Shown here: one piece after another, positions 1 through 7,675 of the stretch | How positions within the stretch are numbered: position 1 is the stretch's first letter | Layout: every line of letters begins with the position of its first letter | Source: an uncultured Muribaculaceae bacterium | Lineage (GTDB): Bacteria > Bacteroidota > Bacteroidia > Bacteroidales > Muribaculaceae | DNA: 32,508 bases | Direction: 5' to 3' | Assembly (NCBI GenBank): GCA_947626355.1 | Contig: CANQRV010000034.1 | Location: forward strand, 1-32,508 | Position numbers and translations under genes: made by a program | The notes under the pieces: generated by a model | The model's input: the letters and a program-made list of their open reading frames with translations, nothing else | What the model was told of the DNA's origin: nothing | Databases searched by the model: none

Positions 1-372
1 CACCACGGGCTTGAGCCCCATCTGGATGGCCTTCTGGAGCACGAAGCGCGTCTGGGGCATCGGGCCCTCGAAGGCGTCGACGAGCAGCAGGCAGCCGTCG
101 GCCATGTTGAGCACACGCTCCACCTCGCCGCCGAAGTCGGCATGTCCCGGGGTGTCGATGATGTTGATCTTGGTGCCTTTGTAGTTGATCGATACGTTTT
201 TGGAGAGTATCGTTATGCCACGCTCGCGCTCAAGGTCGTTGTTGTCGAGGATGAGCTCGCCGGTGGTCTGGTTGTCGCGGAAGAGGTGGCCGGCAAGGAG
301 CATTTTGTCGACCAATGTCGTTTTCCCATGGTCCACATGGGCTATAATTGCTATGTTTCTAATATCTTGCAT
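1..372 (-). CDS. typA: Translational GTPase TypA/BipA, N-terminal part (cut by window edge)
   Basis: Reverse-strand translation from the ATG at 372 gives 124 codons with no stop before the window edge, so only the start of the G domain is present. Visible motifs are the P-loop AHVDHGKTT (residues 11-19), the switch I region ending RGITI and the G3 motif DTPGHADF. The start [20 protein letters not shown] is typical of TypA/BipA, a ribosome-associated GTPase implicated in 50S assembly and stress adaptation. LepA and EF-G have different lead-in residues. A promoter-like pair lies 25 bp upstream and the gene diverges from the pullulanase. The family call is strong. The rest of the protein, including its C-terminal domains, cannot be seen. 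Confidence 0.93.
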   Translation of the reverse strand, partial: MQDIRNIAIIAHVDHGKTTLVDKMLLAGHLFRDNQTTGELILDNNDLERERGITILSKNVSINYKGTKINIIDTPGHADFGGEVERVLNMADGCLLLVDAFEGPMPQTRFVLQKAIQMGLKPVV

Positions 373-396
373 CTGTGGTGCATCAGTTTTAAGCCG

Positions 397-428
397 CAAA
401 ATTACAAAAAATCCATAAAATAATGAAA
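397..428 (-). promoter_or_regulatory. Promoter of typA
   Basis: On the minus strand TAATTTTG (397-404) fits the Bacteroidota -7 consensus TAnnTTTG. A TTTC (425-428) lies exactly 20 bp upstream in the -33 position, one base off TTTG. Position and direction fit typA. Confidence 0.6.
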
Positions 429-465
429 TTTAACGTGCCGCAATCGTCTCCATGCCCCTAAACAC

Positions 466-496
466 TTGCAGAAAAAGCTAAGAATCACTATATTTG
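466..496 (+). promoter_or_regulatory. Promoter of the pullulanase gene
   Basis: TTG (466-468), 20 bp, then TATATTTG (489-496) matches the Bacteroidota -33/-7 promoter. It overlaps the in-frame TTG at 466, so translation cannot sensibly start there. This fixes the start of the pullulanase at the ATG at 526 with a leader of roughly 20-30 nt. Confidence 0.75.
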
Positions 497-525
497 CACT
501 ATCATTTAGACTAAATAATCCTTAC

Positions 526-2562
526 ATGAAGATTTCGACACCCGGCTGCCTCGTGGCAGCCTCCCTGATGGCGCTGAGCGCCGTGGCCCTTCCCGCCACC
601 GTCTCCGCCCAGAGCGCCTACGACGCCCGATTCAACGACTACCCCACCTACAGCGGCGATGACCTCGAGCTCACCGTCGACAACAGCGGCACGCATTTCC
701 GCCTCTGGAGCCCCAAGGCATCGGCCGCGAGGGTCAACCTCTACGACAACGGCCGCTTCGGCGCCCCCTTCAAGGTGCTCCCCATGAAGTTTGACGCCTC
801 CAACGGCACATGGACTGCCTCCGTGCCCGAGAAGCTCTACGGAAAGTTCTACACTTTCCAGATCGAGTATGACGGCAAATGGAAAGACGAGACGCCCGGC
901 GTCTGGGCAAAGGCCGTGGGAGTCAACGGCGCCCGCGCCGCCATCATCGATTTCGCCGCCACCGACCCCGAGGGCTGGAACGAGGACAAGGGCCCCAAGG
1001 TCGACAATTTTTCCGATGTGGTAGTCTATGAGATGCACCACCGCGACATGTCGGAGCATCCCTCCTCAGGCATCGCCAACAAAGGGAAATTCCTGGCCCT
1101 CACCGAGCACGGCACCACCAATCCCGACGGCCTCGCCACTGGCATCGACCACCTCAAGGAGCTCGGAGTGACCCACGTGCACATCCTCCCCTCCTACGAC
1201 TACAACTCCGTCGACGAGCTCAATCTCCAGGAGAACACCTACAACTGGGGCTACGACCCCCTCAACTACAATGCTCCGGAAGGCTCCTACAGCACCAATC
1301 CCTCCGACCCCGCGACCCGCGTGCGCGAGATGAAGGAGATGGTGAAGGCCCTCCATGATGCCGGCATCGGCGTGATCATGGACGTGGTCTACAACCACAC
1401 GGCCTCCAACGATGACTCCAATTTCGAGCTCACGGCGCCCGGATACTACCACCGCCACTGGGACGACGGCTCCTATTCCGATGCCTCCGGATGCGGCAAC
1501 GAGACGGCCTCCGACCGCCAGCAGATGCGCGACTACATCATCAACTCCACGAAATACTGGGCCGACGAGTATCACATCGACGGTTTCCGCTTCGACCTCA
1601 TGGCCATCCACGACACCGAGACGATGAATCAGGTAGCTGCCGAGCTCAAGAAGATCGACCCATCCATCTTCGTCTACGGCGAGGGATGGACTGCCGGCGA
1701 CTCGCCGCTCGCCAAGGAGCGCCGCGCCCTCAAGGAGAACGTCAGCAAGATGACTGACATCGCGGTATTCTCCGACGACCTCCGCGATGCCGTGAAGGGA
1801 CACTACACCGATGCCGCCGACCGCGGATTCGCCACCGGCAAGCCCGGTCTCGAGGAGACGGTGAAGATCGGCATCGTGGCCGCCACTCCCCATCCGCAGG
1901 TCGACTACTCGAAGGGCGCCAACTCCAAGTTTCCCTACGCCAAGTCGCCCGAGATGATCGTCAACTACGTCTCCTGCCACGACGACCTCACGCTCACCGA
2001 CAAGCTCCGCAAGTCGATGGCCGGCTCACCCGAGAAGGATATGCTCGACGCCGCAAAGCTCGCACAGACCATCGTCTTCACATCGCAGGGCACTCCTTTC
2101 ATGTTTGCCGGCGAGGAGATCTTCCGCGACAAGAAGGGCGTACACAATTCCTACAAGAGCCCCGACTCGATCAATGCCATCGACTGGAGCAACAAGACGA
2201 AATACCGCGACCAGTTTGACTACTACAAGGGGCTCATCGAGCTGCGCAAGTCGCATCCGGCCTTCCGCATGACCACCGCCGACCAGATCGCGCGTCATCT
2301 GAGGTTTGACAGGATTGACTCGAAGAAGACGCCCAACCTCATCTCCTACTCTCTTCTCGACAACGCCAACGGCGACGCCTGGAAGGAGATCAAGGTAGTC
2401 TTCAACGGCGCCTCCCATCCGCAGGAGGTGAACATCAAGAAGGGCGACTGGAAGATCGTAGCCGCCGACGGACTGATCTCTCCGAAGGGAGGTCTCGGAA
2501 AGAGCCAGGGCGGTCGCATGACGGTAGCCCCTTACTCGGCCCTAATCCTTGCAAGGGAATGA
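526..2562 (+). CDS. pulA: Exported type I pullulanase (GH13)
   Basis: 678 aa from the ATG at 526. An open frame continues upstream to a TTG at 466, but that codon lies in the promoter. Residues 1-28 form a type I signal peptide ending VSA, with no lipobox, so the enzyme should be periplasmic or secreted. An N-terminal CBM48-like beta domain is followed by the GH13 barrel. YNWGYDP, diagnostic of type I pullulanases, is present. GH13 regions: DVVYNH (286-291), GFRFD with nucleophile D357, GEGW with acid/base E386, and SCHDD with stabiliser D486. Family knowledge: hydrolysis of alpha-1,6 branches in pullulan, glycogen or starch. No SusC/SusD genes are adjacent, so it stands alone rather than in a visible polysaccharide utilization locus. 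Confidence 0.93.
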   Translation: MKISTPGCLVAASLMALSAVALPATVSAQSAYDARFNDYPTYSGDDLELTVDNSGTHFRLWSPKASAARVNLYDNGRFGAPFKVLPMKFDASNGTWTASVPEKLYGKFYTFQIEYDGKWKDETPGVWAKAVGVNGARAAIIDFAATDPEGWNEDKGPKVDNFSDVVVYEMHHRDMSEHPSSGIANKGKFLALTEHGTTNPDGLATGIDHLKELGVTHVHILPSYDYNSVDELNLQENTYNWGYDPLNYNAPEGSYSTNPSDPATRVREMKEMVKALHDAGIGVIMDVVYNHTASNDDSNFELTAPGYYHRHWDDGSYSDASGCGNETASDRQQMRDYIINSTKYWADEYHIDGFRFDLMAIHDTETMNQVAAELKKIDPSIFVYGEGWTAGDSPLAKERRALKENVSKMTDIAVFSDDLRDAVKGHYTDAADRGFATGKPGLEETVKIGIVAATPHPQVDYSKGANSKFPYAKSPEMIVNYVSCHDDLTLTDKLRKSMAGSPEKDMLDAAKLAQTIVFTSQGTPFMFAGEEIFRDKKGVHNSYKSPDSINAIDWSNKTKYRDQFDYYKGLIELRKSHPAFRMTTADQIARHLRFDRIDSKKTPNLISYSLLDNANGDAWKEIKVVFNGASHPQEVNIKKGDWKIVAADGLISPKGGLGKSQGGRMTVAPYSALILARE

Positions 2563-2601
2563 CCTCTCCCATTCCCTCACAATCTCCGGATTCACAATGC
2601 A

Positions 2602-2640
2602 TGGAAAGCCCGGGCTGCGCGATGCAGTCCGGGCTTTCCA
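2602..2640 (+). terminator. Strong hairpin after the pullulanase gene
   Basis: TGGAAAGCCCGG (2602-2613) pairs perfectly with CCGGGCTTTCCA (2629-2640). Pairing continues inward through 2618/2624 with one G-U, giving about 17 bp around a 5-nt loop. It lies 40 bp after the stop codon. No T-tract follows, so it is an atypical terminator or a 3'-end stabilising hairpin. Confidence 0.6.
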
Positions 2641-2676
2641 CGCTCTATGTTGATATATTACCTCACGATGACCTTA

Positions 2677-2739
2677 TACATGTATATATGTCATACTTAC
2701 ATGTATATATGTCGATTATATGCATATATGCTGATGCTT
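2677..2739. repeat. Three copies of an ATGTATATATG-like motif at exact 21-bp period
   Basis: TACATGTATATATGTC occurs at 2677-2692 and identically at 2698-2713. A degenerate third copy, TATATGCATATATGCT, begins at 2719. All three are exactly 21 bp apart, two helical turns, and each core is near-palindromic. The array ends 22 bp before the -33 box of the tRNA-Arg promoter. It looks like a cooperative protein-binding site, but that is inference. Confidence 0.75.
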
Positions 2740-2761
2740 TTGGAATTAAGCTTGCGTTTTC

Positions 2762-2793
2762 TTTGGTAATGACGGAGATTTTGCTTACCTTTG
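2762..2793 (+). promoter_or_regulatory. Promoter of tRNA-Arg
   Basis: TTTG (2762-2765), a 20-bp spacer and TACCTTTG (2786-2793) match the Bacteroidota consensus perfectly. The -7 element ends 10 bp before the mature tRNA 5' end. Confidence 0.88.
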
Positions 2794-2803
2794 CCGTGCA
2801 TTT

Positions 2804-2875
2804 GTTCCCATAGTTCAATGGATAGAATTTCGGATTCCGGTTCCGACGATTGGGGTTCGACTCCCCATGGGAATA
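2804..2875 (+). tRNA. tRNA-Arg, anticodon CCG
   Basis: A complete cloverleaf folds. Acceptor 2804-2810 pairs with 2868-2874. The D stem is GTTC/GAAT (2813-2816 with 2825-2828). Anticodon stem TCGGA/TCCGA (2830-2834 with 2842-2846) closes loop TTCCGGT with anticodon CCG at 2837-2839. A 4-nt variable loop follows, then T stem TGGGG/CCCCA around TTCGACT. The discriminator is A2875 and CCA is not encoded. It should read CGG arginine codons. It is a monocistronic unit with its own promoter and terminator. Confidence 0.96.
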
Positions 2876-2880
2876 CAATC

Positions 2881-2920
2881 AAGAGCCAGCCTGTTGATAA
2901 TCAGCAGGCTGGCTCTTTAT
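2881..2920 (+). terminator. Terminator of tRNA-Arg
   Basis: AAGAGCCAGCCTG (2881-2893) pairs perfectly with CAGGCTGGCTCTT (2905-2917) over an 11-nt loop. It starts 6 nt after the tRNA and is followed by a short T-rich stretch. Confidence 0.85.
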
Positions 2921-2943
2921 CGTATTTCACAATCGCACCACAT

Positions 2944-2972
2944 TTGCACCACAGAAGCCCTCTGTGGTGCAA
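2944..2972. repeat. Perfect 12-bp inverted repeat
   Basis: TTGCACCACAGA (2944-2955) and TCTGTGGTGCAA (2961-2972) flank a 5-nt spacer AGCCC. It lies between the tRNA terminator and the terminator of the convergent minus-strand gene. It may add to termination on either strand. No T-tract is adjacent. Confidence 0.65.
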
Positions 2973-2981
2973 TTGCCGCGC

Positions 2982-3013
2982 AAAAAACCCGGGGTGTCTC
3001 ACGACAGCCCGGG
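2982..3013 (-). terminator. Terminator of the secreted thioredoxin-fold gene
   Basis: On the minus strand a hairpin with CCCGGG arms extended by TGTC/GACA past one mismatch (2988-3013) is followed directly by six T residues (plus-strand A run 2982-2987). It lies about 50 bp beyond the stop codon at 3065. Confidence 0.78.
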
Positions 3014-3064
3014 ACCATGATAAAACTTGAAAATTACTTTTAACTTACAATCATTTTTATTTCT

Positions 3065-5083
3065 TTATCTCACGACGACCTTGAAGGTGTCGGAGCCTGC
3101 ATTTACCAGGTAGATGCCTGGAGCCACGCTCAGCTGGCCGTTGGCGGCGATACGTCCTGCAACGCGGCCGTCGGCAGTATAGACTGTAGCGCCTTCCTCA
3201 CCTGCGAGCGTGATCACGCCCTTGCCGGCAATCACCCTGGCTGAGGATGCCTGCTCCACGTCGTTGACCTTCACGCCGGCAAGCGGAAGCTGAGCGGCGT
3301 TGACGATGTAGCCTGTGTTGGTGTCGAGAAGCATGGCCACCACATACGAGTTCTCGCGGTCTACCACCTTATACTGGGCAGTGTCATCGGTGCTGTAGGC
3401 CAGAGGTATGTCATACTCAAACTCATAAGGCACTCCCGTCTCCATGTTGTCGGGAAGCGAACCCTCGATGCCGAAGGGATTATAGATCGAGCGCGCTACC
3501 TCGTTAAACATCAGCTCAACCATCTCACCCTCGTTCTCGAAGCCGCCCATCTCGCCATATGCGCCGCCGGCATAGTAGTTGTGCTGCTTGTAGGGACCGA
3601 CTCCGTCTTCCTTGAGCGCGAATGCCACGGCATAATTGCCGGGAATCACTACTTCCGAGGTGGTGACCAGACTCAGCATGTCGCTGTCAGAGATGCCCTT
3701 GATGCTCATGTCGATCTTACCGTAGGAAGGCATGGCCACCGACTTTAGATAAGCGGCCTCCAGATCCTCGGCGGAGGGATTCTCCTCGTCCATGCGGTTG
3801 ACCATGGCCGACGGGAAGCCGTCGAAGTAACGCTCCACGACCTTAGCGTAGGTCGGCGACTCCATGGGGTCGCCGGAGTGGGCCGCGATGCCGATATACG
3901 AGCCGTCGGTATATTTAGCGGCCATGTACTCCATGCCGACATATCCTCTCACGCAGAAGCCACACCAGAGGCCGGTGCCCTCCTCCACCACTACGGTGCG
4001 CGGATAGCCGGTGCCTTCCGGAAGCACGAGGAGGCTCTGCTCCTGAGGTGCGTTGCCCCATGCGTTGGCTTTGCCGTTGATCTCGCTCAGGCTGCAGCTG
4101 AGGGGAAGCACCCCGGAGACGGTCACCGGGAAGCCTGTGATTTCTGCCATGCCGAAGTCACGGCTGAGTATGATTCCCGGCTCGTATTCGTATGTAGTAT
4201 AGTTGAAGCCGAGAAGATGGCCGTTGTCGGGGGTGCAGACGATATTGACCGACGGCTCTGTGCCGAGCTGCATCGTGAAGGCGGCCGACGAAAGGTCGTT
4301 GCCTCCGATATTGTAGACCTCGAAATCACCGCTGAGCTCGTCTCCCACATTCGCCTGCTTCTGGAAACTCCCGGAGAGGATACGCGCCATATCCACAGGC
4401 ATCTCGTCCAGGCCGAGATAGAGGCACAGGGAGCCGAGATATTCCGTCTCGTTTTCCCAGGCTTTGCCTCCTGTGCTCGTGAGGAGACCCTCCCCGTCAA
4501 ACGGTAGACCGTCAAACGGAACGGGATAATTGTTTTTAGCGACCTCAGGCGATTTCACTCCGACATAGAGTGGTTTGCTGCCGTCAATCACGATTGGCTC
4601 GGGAAGCTCTATCACGTCATACTGGTCGATGATATATCCGTCTTCATCAAACGGACATCCCGTCGTGGTGTAGGGCACTTCCACAATGGGGGTACCGTCA
4701 AGGTCGTTGGTCACGAAGAGCGTCATCTCCATGCTCTGCACCTTGCTGTTGGTGAGCGCGGGAGCCACGATGGCCACTTCGCTCAGGGTCTTTCCGGATA
4801 TGCTCTCGAGCACATCCCCGGTGAAGCCTGTGGCCATCTTGAAGTCGGAGACCTGGTTCTGATACCCGTTCCAGTTGTAGATGCCGCAGTTGTAGCCCCA
4901 GCCGTTTTCCGGCAGCGATGAGGAAGTGGAGGAGGCGCGTGTCGACATGCCTCTGGCCACAGCCGTGCGGTCTCTGAAGCTCTTGCGCGCCAGCGGGAGC
5001 GACGCGTCGTAGGTCACCACCTCGCCGGCCACTGCGCCGGTCGCAAGCAGCGACATTGTAATCATAGAGTAGATTTTCTTCAT
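3065..5083 (-). CDS. Secreted Omp28-like thioredoxin-fold protein with T9SS type A sorting tail
   Basis: 672 aa from the ATG at 5083. An in-frame start at 5125 exists, but a consensus promoter covers it. Residues 1-19 are a signal peptide ending AVA. A beta-rich N-terminal half is followed by a thioredoxin-like segment with WCGFC (C374 and C377), preceded by RTVVVEEGTG as in Omp28-related proteins. The last roughly 72 residues (601-672) resemble a Por-type C-terminal signal: a YTADGRV strand, an APGIYLV strand and the end FKVVVR. Inference: exported to the periplasm, carried across the outer membrane by a type IX system and anchored or released. Its role is unknown; the CxxC pair suggests thiol chemistry or only a structural disulfide. 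Single-gene transcription unit. Confidence 0.72.
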   Translation of the reverse strand: MKKIYSMITMSLLATGAVAGEVVTYDASLPLARKSFRDRTAVARGMSTRASSTSSSLPENGWGYNCGIYNWNGYQNQVSDFKMATGFTGDVLESISGKTLSEVAIVAPALTNSKVQSMEMTLFVTNDLDGTPIVEVPYTTTGCPFDEDGYIIDQYDVIELPEPIVIDGSKPLYVGVKSPEVAKNNYPVPFDGLPFDGEGLLTSTGGKAWENETEYLGSLCLYLGLDEMPVDMARILSGSFQKQANVGDELSGDFEVYNIGGNDLSSAAFTMQLGTEPSVNIVCTPDNGHLLGFNYTTYEYEPGIILSRDFGMAEITGFPVTVSGVLPLSCSLSEINGKANAWGNAPQEQSLLVLPEGTGYPRTVVVEEGTGLWCGFCVRGYVGMEYMAAKYTDGSYIGIAAHSGDPMESPTYAKVVERYFDGFPSAMVNRMDEENPSAEDLEAAYLKSVAMPSYGKIDMSIKGISDSDMLSLVTTSEVVIPGNYAVAFALKEDGVGPYKQHNYYAGGAYGEMGGFENEGEMVELMFNEVARSIYNPFGIEGSLPDNMETGVPYEFEYDIPLAYSTDDTAQYKVVDRENSYVVAMLLDTNTGYIVNAAQLPLAGVKVNDVEQASSARVIAGKGVITLAGEEGATVYTADGRVAGRIAANGQLSVAPGIYLVNAGSDTFKVVVR

Positions 5084-5113
5084 AAAATTTGCATTTTTCA
5101 ATAAAACGTTCGG

Positions 5114-5145
5114 CAAACTTAACACTTTTTTTCATCACCCACAAA
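5114..5145 (-). promoter_or_regulatory. Promoter of the secreted thioredoxin-fold gene
   Basis: Minus strand: TTTG (5142-5145), 20-bp spacer, TAAGTTTG (5114-5121), a perfect -7 match. It lies 30 bp upstream of the chosen ATG at 5083 and rules out the longer start at 5125. Confidence 0.82.
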
Positions 5146-5213
5146 TTTTGCCGCAATTTTTATCATTTTTATTCCTCATTCCTCCACTTTCCCATCTCCG
5201 GCTAAGCTGAGCG

Positions 5214-5245
5214 TTTGTCTTTATCAGCTTTTTTTATTAACTTAG
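5214..5245 (+). promoter_or_regulatory. Promoter of ung-cls
   Basis: TTTG (5214-5217), 20-bp spacer, TAACTTAG (5238-5245), 7 of 8 bases of the -7 consensus. It lies 30 bp before the ung ATG and is divergent from the promoter at 5114-5145. Confidence 0.65.
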
Positions 5246-5275
5246 GGCGCCCAACTGCATTTCAACAGCAATATT

Positions 5276-5944
5276 ATGGATGTGAAAATTGAAGAGGGAT
5301 GGAAGAAGGCGCTTGCCGATGAGTTCGACAAGCCCTATTTCAAGACCCTTACCGACATGGTGAGGGCCGAGTATGCCGATCCGGCCGTCAGGGTCTATCC
5401 TCCGGCCGGCAGGATCTTCGAGGCGTTCAACGAGTCGCCTTTCGCCGACACCAAGGTAGTGATCATCGGTCAGGACCCATACCACGGCCCCGGTCAGGCC
5501 AACGGCCTCGCCTTCTCCGTGGGCGACGGCGTGATGATGCCCCCATCGCTCCGCAATATATTCAAGGAGGTCGCAGCCGACACCGGCGCAACCCTCCCCT
5601 ACAACGGCGACCTCTCGCGCTGGGCCCGTCAGGGTGTGCTCCTGCTCAACTCCACGCTCACGGTGAGGGAGCATCAGCCGCGCTCACACGCCGGACGGGG
5701 CTGGGAGACCTTCACCGACGCCGCCGTCAAGGCCCTCAACGACGGGCGCGACAATCTCGTGTTCCTCCTCTGGGGCTCCGATGCCATCAGGAAAGGCGCG
5801 ATCATCGACCGGGGGCGACACCTCGTGCTCACTTCCCCACACCCTTCTCCCCTTTCCGCCTCACGCGGATTCTTCGGAAACCATCATTTCACCCAGGCCA
5901 ACCGGTATCTACAGCAACACGGCAAGACGCCCGTGGAATGGTAG
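5276..5944 (+). CDS. ung: Uracil-DNA glycosylase, family 1
   Basis: 222 aa, normal length for UDG family 1. The enzyme removes uracil from DNA to start base excision repair. The catalytic water-activating motif GQDPYHGPGQANGLAFSV begins at residue 65 with catalytic D67. The minor-groove loop motif HPSPLSASRGFF begins at H189. The central NSTLTV strand is also present. All expected active-site residues are intact. The ATG at 5276 is supported by the promoter 30 bp upstream. The stop lies 30 bp before the cardiolipin synthase gene on the same strand, with no terminator between them, so the two are probably co-transcribed although functionally unrelated. Confidence 0.97.
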   Translation: MDVKIEEGWKKALADEFDKPYFKTLTDMVRAEYADPAVRVYPPAGRIFEAFNESPFADTKVVIIGQDPYHGPGQANGLAFSVGDGVMMPPSLRNIFKEVAADTGATLPYNGDLSRWARQGVLLLNSTLTVREHQPRSHAGRGWETFTDAAVKALNDGRDNLVFLLWGSDAIRKGAIIDRGRHLVLTSPHPSPLSASRGFFGNHHFTQANRYLQQHGKTPVEW

Positions 5945-5974
5945 ACGGTCAGCCTGACTACAAACAAGGCATCC

Positions 5975-7420
5975 ATGCAGGAAGGGATTTCCGTCATAAT
6001 CGTCAACTGGCTGCTGATAGTGCTCGTGCTGCTCTATCTCGCGATGGTGGTGGCCGCCGTGGTGATGGTGGTGAAAGACAACCGCAACCCCATCCGCGCC
6101 CTCGCCTGGGTCATAGCGCTGATATTCCTGCCCGGCGTGGGGGTGATATTCTATCTCTTCTTCGGCCGCAGCCTCAAGGGGATGCACATGATCTCGCAGC
6201 ATCAGAAGAGAAGGCTGCTCCACGACCACAAGGTGGTGCGCGTTGACCTCGACACCCTCCACGTCTCGCGCGACACCCGCAATCTCATCAAGCTCGCCCA
6301 CAATATCTGCCGCTCTCCGCTCACCATCGACAACAGGATCGACATCTTCACCGACGGGCTCTCGAAATTCAACGCCCTCAAGGAAGACATGCTCCACGCC
6401 GAGAAGTCGATCTACCTGCAATACTACATCTTTCTCGACGACGGCATAGGTCAGGAGATCGCAGACATCCTCATCGAGAAGGCCGCGCAGGGACTGGAAG
6501 TGAAGGTGATCTACGACAATGTGGGCTCCTTCAAGGCCTCCAACAGCTTCTTCCGGCGCCTCAATGCCGCCGGCGTCGACACCCATCCCTTCTTCCGCGT
6601 CACCTTCCCGGAGCTCGCCAACCGAATCAACTGGCGCAACCACCGCAAGATAGTGGTGATCGACGAGGCCATAGCCTACGTCGGCGGCATGAACATCGCC
6701 GACCGTTACGTGCGCTCCGTCGACGGCAGGCCGGAATGGCGCGACACCCATTTCCGACTTCAGGGCAACATCGTGGAGTCGTGTATCTACAGCTTCGCCG
6801 TCGACTGGAATTTCATGAAGAAGGCGCCCCAGCTCTCCCCCATCGAATGCCGCCCGGCCGATTTCCACAATGAGCTCGGCATGCAGCTCATCACCTCCGG
6901 GCCCGTCGATACCTGGGACAATATCGCCCTCTGCTTCCTCAAATGCATCGCCATGGCAAAACGGTCGATCTATATCCAGACCCCCTATTTCCTGCCTACA
7001 GACGCCCTGCTCCGCGCTCTCGAGGCCGCGGCCCTCTCCAAAATCGACGTCCGCATCATGATTCCGGAGCATAGCGACTCCAGAATGCTCCAGTATGCAT
7101 CGTTCTCCTATGTGACGCGCTGCCTCAACGCAGGAATCAAAGTGTATCTTTACTCCCGCAGCATGCTCCACGCAAAGTGCATGATCATCGACGACGATGT
7201 GGTGACGGCGGGCTCCACCAATTTCGACTTCCGCAGCTTCGAGAATAATTTCGAGTGCAACCTGCTCATCTACGACCGCGATTTCAACGCCCGCATGCGC
7301 GACATCTTCTTCAACGACATAAAACAGAGCCGCAAGCTCACCTACGCCAAATGGCACGCGCGACCGAAGCTCCAGCGACTCACGGAGTCGGTGGTCAGGC
7401 TTTTCGCCCCTATCCTGTAG
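5975..7420 (+). CDS. cls: Cardiolipin synthase (phospholipase D superfamily)
   Basis: 481 aa inner-membrane enzyme expected to condense two phosphatidylglycerol molecules into cardiolipin. Two N-terminal transmembrane helices span about residues 6-32 and 43-64. Two HKD motifs follow: H223-x-K225-x4-D230 followed by GGMN, and H399-x-K401-x4-D406 followed by GSTN. This layout and length match bacterial Cls proteins of the ClsA type. It is the second gene of the likely ung operon, 30 bp downstream of ung, and is followed by a terminator hairpin at 7454. Another phosphatidyltransferase activity is possible, but nothing suggests it. Confidence 0.93.
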   Translation: MQEGISVIIVNWLLIVLVLLYLAMVVAAVVMVVKDNRNPIRALAWVIALIFLPGVGVIFYLFFGRSLKGMHMISQHQKRRLLHDHKVVRVDLDTLHVSRDTRNLIKLAHNICRSPLTIDNRIDIFTDGLSKFNALKEDMLHAEKSIYLQYYIFLDDGIGQEIADILIEKAAQGLEVKVIYDNVGSFKASNSFFRRLNAAGVDTHPFFRVTFPELANRINWRNHRKIVVIDEAIAYVGGMNIADRYVRSVDGRPEWRDTHFRLQGNIVESCIYSFAVDWNFMKKAPQLSPIECRPADFHNELGMQLITSGPVDTWDNIALCFLKCIAMAKRSIYIQTPYFLPTDALLRALEAAALSKIDVRIMIPEHSDSRMLQYASFSYVTRCLNAGIKVYLYSRSMLHAKCMIIDDDVVTAGSTNFDFRSFENNFECNLLIYDRDFNARMRDIFFNDIKQSRKLTYAKWHARPKLQRLTESVVRLFAPIL

Positions 7421-7446
7421 GCGCCACTCCCTGATTGTAAGGGCGA

Positions 7447-7478
7447 AAAAAAGCGCCCCGATTCTCATCGCGGCGTTT
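7447..7478 (+). terminator. Terminator after cls
   Basis: CGCCCCGAT (7454-7462) and ATCGCGGCG (7467-7475) form a 9-bp stem with one mismatch and a TCTC loop. It is flanked by an A run on the left and TTT on the right, so it could act on both strands. Confidence 0.65.
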
Positions 7479-7519
7479 CGTTTGGCTTAACTAAATAAAT
7501 TCTTACATGTTAGGGTAGA

Positions 7520-7546
7520 TGCAAAATCATTTTGCAACTGCAAAAT
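7520..7546. repeat. Palindrome TGCAAAAT-C-ATTTTGCA with a third half-site
   Basis: Perfect 8-bp arms (7520-7527, 7529-7536) flank one central base. A further direct copy, TGCAAAAT, lies at 7539-7546. It sits in the AT-rich, gene-free 7479-7675 stretch between two converging units. This could be an operator or a degenerate hairpin. No gene start is nearby in the direction of either strand. Confidence 0.45.
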
Positions 7547-7675
7547 TAATAAATATATTTCTCTTTGAATTCTCAATTTACTAAAAAAAGATTAAAATGT
7601 TTTTAACATTTACGATTATAACCTATTAAAACGTTATAATTCCCCAACCTTCTGCCGCTTGCCGGCACCTCTCCC

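Noticed and set aside
142..423. 93-codon plus-strand frame at the left edge
   Set aside because: It is antisense to the typA start, whose GTPase motifs are unambiguous.
466..525. Upstream extension of the pullulanase to a TTG start
   Set aside because: The TTG is the -33 box of a clear promoter, and the ATG at 526 begins a proper signal peptide.
372..2971. 11-nt match TCTGTGGTGCA shared by the typA start region (372-382) and the inverted repeat arm (2961-2971)
   Set aside because: Too short to mean anything in a window of this size, and no further similarity flanks it.
2602..3013. Similar CCCGGG hairpins at 2602-2640 and 2988-3013 as copies of one repeat element
   Set aside because: Only the short CCCGGG core is shared; arms, loops and flanks differ. 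Two independent terminator-type hairpins explain them better.
2559..3030. Short frames of 71-84 codons between the pullulanase and tRNA regions
   Set aside because: They run through terminator hairpins, the 21-bp repeats and the tRNA gene, and have no protein-like features.
5909..7468. 519-codon open frame on the minus strand
   Set aside because: Antisense to cls, with the same low-complexity His/Glu/Val/Asp composition as the other shadows. The cls gene shows intact HKD motifs.
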